Assembly (NCBI GenBank): GCA_046295455.1
Contig: JBKBNI010000002.1
Span: 1 to 64,000 of the forward strand
DNA length: 64,000 bases
Direction of reading: 5' to 3'
Origin: Thermaurantimonas sp046295455
GTDB taxonomy: Bacteria; Bacteroidota; Bacteroidia; Flavobacteriales; Schleiferiaceae
Of the stretch, positions 61,674 through 64,000 are shown piece after piece. The notes under the pieces were generated by a model, which was not told the origin of the DNA, ran no database searches, and saw only the letters and a program-made list of their open reading frames with translations. Both the position numbers and the translations under genes were made by a program. Positions within the stretch are counted from its first letter, which is position 1. The number at the start of each line of letters is the position of its first letter.

Positions 61674-63548
61674 ATGAGGTACCCATTAGGAGCAGGAGCT
61701 ATTTTTCTTTGTTTTTTAATAATATCAGGCTGTAAATCTCACGAAAAATCCGATGAGATGGAAAACGACGACACCAGCTTTCAAAGACCTGTCGTATATC
61801 AAATGATGACACGCCTTTTTGGCAACAAGGTCACTACCAATAAGCCCTGGGGTACAAAAGAAGAAAACGGTGTAGGAAAGTTTAACGATATCACCGTCGA
61901 GGCTTTAATTGAACTCAAAGAACTAGGAGCTACACACATATGGTACACCGGAGTACCTCATCACGCTCTGGTTGGCGATTATACCCAATACGGAATTGGC
62001 AATGACGACCCCGATGTGGTTAAAGGACGAGCCGGTAGCCCTTATGCTGTAAAAGACTACTACAATGTAAACCCAGACCTTGCCGTGGATGTTACCCAGC
62101 GGCTTGCGGAGTTTAAGGCATTGGTAGACCGCACACATAGCGTAGGTTTGCGGGTTATCATTGATCTGGTACCCAATCACGTAGCGCGCCGATACAACAG
62201 TATAAGCCGGCCGGCGGGTGTCAGGGATCTGGGTGAGGAGGACGATGCTTCGGTCGAATTTCACGTTGATAATAATTTCTATTATATACCCGGCCAACCC
62301 TTTCAGGTACCCGAATGGAAAGACGGATACAAGCCACTGGGGGGTGAACCACACCCATTGGCCGATGGATTCTTTGATGAAAATCCCGCAAAATGGACCG
62401 GAAATGGCAGCCGGTCGCCCCGACCGGACTTCTACGATTGGTACGAAACTGTAAAACTGAATTACGGCATCGCACCGGATGGCACAAAGCATTTTACGGA
62501 GCTGCCTTCAGACTTTCACAAGAAAGATTTTAAGGCACATTTTGAATTTTGGAAAGGAAAGAAAGTACCCGATACCTGGGTGAAGTTTCGACAGATCGCA
62601 GAATTTTGGATTGACTTCGGTGTAGATGGTTTTCGATACGATATGGCTGAAATGGTCCCGGTAGAATTTTGGAGCTATATGAATTCTGCCATTAAGGCGA
62701 AAAATCCGAACGCACTTCTGATAGCTGAAATTTACAATCCGTCGATTTACAGAGATTACATCCGACTTGGCAAGATGGATCTTCTCTACGACAAGGTAGA
62801 GATGTACGATACGTTGCGAAGCATTGTAGAAGGTCGTGGAAGCGCTGATAATATACCGGCAATCGTGGAGAGAAATGCAGATATACAATCCTGTCTGCTG
62901 CACTTTTTGGAGAATCACGACGAGCAGAGAATCGCCAGTCCTGCCTTTGCCGGAGATCCAGTGAGGGCACTTCCAGCTATGGTGGTATCCGCCACGGTAG
63001 ATGCAGGGGCCACCATGATCTACTTCGGTCAGGAAGTCGGCGAACCCGCTGCCGAAGACGCAGGATTTGGAAAACCAACGCGGACAAGCATCTTCGACTA
63101 TGTGGGAGTACCTGCCCACCAGCGTTGGATGAATAATGGAAAGTTTGATGGAGGATCCCTGTCAGCCTCTGAGAGACAATTGAGAAACTATTACAAAACT
63201 CTTCTCAACATTGCCAGAAGTCACCCGGCCCTGACCGGCAAATTTGTTGATCTGCATCTGTACAACAGGGCTGAAAACCCAGAAGAGTATCACCACAAAA
63301 TATACTCATACATCCGACATAAGGGGTTAAACCGATTGCTCATTGCTGTTAACTTTTCAGACAAAGCCTCCGACATTGCCTTACGACTTTCACCTGATGC
63401 CATCCGCGACCTGAAATTGTCAGCCGGCCGGTATCCTGCTAAAGATCTTCTCTCCAGTGCCAACAATCTGACCATAGATGTCAATGGGCAGACCGGTAGT
63501 GTCCTCCTTCGAATGGAAGCGTTTCAAAGTATGATTATTGAATTTTAA
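61674..63548 (+). CDS. GH13 alpha-amylase-family lipoprotein
   Basis: A 624-residue glycoside hydrolase. Signal ends with lipobox ISGC (about 17-20), so a lipoprotein. The (beta/alpha)8 barrel has DLVPNHVAR, GVDGFRYDMAEMVP with the nucleophile aspartate, LLIAEIYNPSI with the acid glutamate, and FLENHDEQR with the third aspartate. Likely cleaves alpha-glucans or related sugars in the periplasm or at the surface. No SusC/SusD pair is next to it, unlike usual polysaccharide utilisation loci. Confidence 0.92.
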   Translation: MRYPLGAGAIFLCFLIISGCKSHEKSDEMENDDTSFQRPVVYQMMTRLFGNKVTTNKPWGTKEENGVGKFNDITVEALIELKELGATHIWYTGVPHHALVGDYTQYGIGNDDPDVVKGRAGSPYAVKDYYNVNPDLAVDVTQRLAEFKALVDRTHSVGLRVIIDLVPNHVARRYNSISRPAGVRDLGEEDDASVEFHVDNNFYYIPGQPFQVPEWKDGYKPLGGEPHPLADGFFDENPAKWTGNGSRSPRPDFYDWYETVKLNYGIAPDGTKHFTELPSDFHKKDFKAHFEFWKGKKVPDTWVKFRQIAEFWIDFGVDGFRYDMAEMVPVEFWSYMNSAIKAKNPNALLIAEIYNPSIYRDYIRLGKMDLLYDKVEMYDTLRSIVEGRGSADNIPAIVERNADIQSCLLHFLENHDEQRIASPAFAGDPVRALPAMVVSATVDAGATMIYFGQEVGEPAAEDAGFGKPTRTSIFDYVGVPAHQRWMNNGKFDGGSLSASERQLRNYYKTLLNIARSHPALTGKFVDLHLYNRAENPEEYHHKIYSYIRHKGLNRLLIAVNFSDKASDIALRLSPDAIRDLKLSAGRYPAKDLLSSANNLTIDVNGQTGSVLLRMEAFQSMIIEF

Positions 63549-63556
63549 CTTTAAAT

Positions 63557-64000
63557 TGGAACAGTGGATTGTATTTAGGGAAAATCTGATTCAGTCTGTG
63601 CGCAATATTTTTAATCAGCGGCTGCGCACCGTCATTACACTTCTGATAATTGCCTTCGGCATCACAGCTCTGGTTGGGATTCTCACATCGACATCAGCAA
63701 TTGAGCAGACCATAAGTGGTCAGTTCAGTAGACTGGGTGCTACCACCTTTACTGTGCAAAACAGAGCATTAAACATTCAAATTGGCCGGCGAAGAAATCC
63801 GGTGCGCACAAATCCCCCAATCACACTCATACAGGCCAGAAAGCTCACAACCTTTCTCAATGAAAAAGGCATAGTAAACTCAATCTCCTACATTGCCACC
63901 GGCGTGGCCGAAGTGAAACGAGCCTCCCTGAAATCAAATCCCAACGTAACTGTCTGGGCTGCAGAAGGCGATTATTTGACCACTGCGGGATACGACCTGA
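63557..64000 (+). CDS. MacB-like ABC transporter permease, N-terminal part
   Basis: The frame opens at TTG (63557) and runs past the right edge with 148 codons and no stop. FRENLIQSVRNIFNQRLRTVITLLIIAFGITALVGIL is the first helix with the cytoplasmic start typical of MacB/FtsX-type permeases, followed by a periplasmic region that begins with TSAIEQTISGQFSRLGATTFTV. Starts 8 bp after the amylase stop. ATPase partner is not visible. Confidence 0.8.

Noticed and set aside
1..64000. CRISPR arrays, intact insertion sequences, integrases or phage genes
   Set aside because: No regularly spaced repeats, transposase motifs or terminal inverted repeats were seen by eye; a dedicated repeat search was not possible.

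Overview
The window looks like a chromosomal segment of a Bacteroidota bacterium. Support comes from several independent signs: a type IX secretion (T9SS) C-terminal sorting domain, a SecD-SecF fusion, a PID-CTERM-like miniprotein, a tmRNA whose tag reads GNDNYALAA, an UpxY/NusG-like protein, GTG/TTG starts with few Shine-Dalgarno sites, and repeated -7 boxes of the Bacteroidota form TAnnTTTG. The order within the phylum cannot be fixed from sequence alone. No rRNA, CRISPR array, intact insertion sequence or phage gene was seen.

Region 1-8.7 kb (minus strand) is the variable part: a surface-polysaccharide sugar-nucleotide locus. In transcription order it holds a wHTH/nucleotidyltransferase-like regulator, a TviB/WbpO-type UDP-HexNAc 6-dehydrogenase, a TviC/WbpP-type 4-epimerase, WlbB-like N-acetyltransferase, WlbA-like 3-dehydrogenase, a wrecked UDP-glucuronate-epimerase-like gene with a second gene remnant behind it, two FdtA/QdtA-like cupin ketoisomerases in tandem, and an AT-rich acyl module (ACP, AMP-forming ligase, SDR) that runs off the left edge. 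This reads as synthesis and possible N- or O-acylation of amino or uronic sugars. The 3-aminotransferase expected between WlbA and WlbB is not in the window.

Region 9-33 kb is mostly housekeeping: transaldolase, rhodanese, GNAT acetyltransferase and D-aminoacyl-tRNA deacylase with start codons 3 bp apart, c-di-AMP cyclase with dihydropteroate synthase, dGTPase, Old Yellow Enzyme, RadC, a thioredoxin-fold lipid/thiol protein, an ArnT-like glycosyltransferase, phosphohexomutase, and a kynU-kmo-yggS operon of the kynurenine pathway. Then come a LysM glucosaminidase, an ACC deaminase-like PLP enzyme, MeaB, and a POT peptide transporter beside a DPP-IV peptidase.

Region 33-46 kb has an Xaa-Pro aminopeptidase, a 1090-residue T9SS cargo followed at 2 bp by a 51-residue PID-CTERM-like protein, a CBS protein, tmRNA (ssrA), an M1 peptidase, SecDF, a TatA-like protein and a CaCA exchanger.

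Region 46-64 kb has a large propeller-type sensor kinase with a clear promoter, a PadR-PspC operon with a 23-bp palindromic operator over its promoter, an UpxY-like antiterminator fused by operon to purE, LMW phosphatase, RsmI-like methylase, thiolase, NlpC/P60 peptidase, murI, clpS, tRNA-Arg(ACG) with a near-ideal promoter, CDGSH protein, menE, a 42-residue lipoprotein, SprT-like protease, miaE, a tgt lacking the zinc cysteines, a GH13 lipoprotein and the start of a MacB-like permease. The most unusual material is the sugar/acyl locus with its decay, the T9SS/PID-CTERM pair, and the PadR operator.
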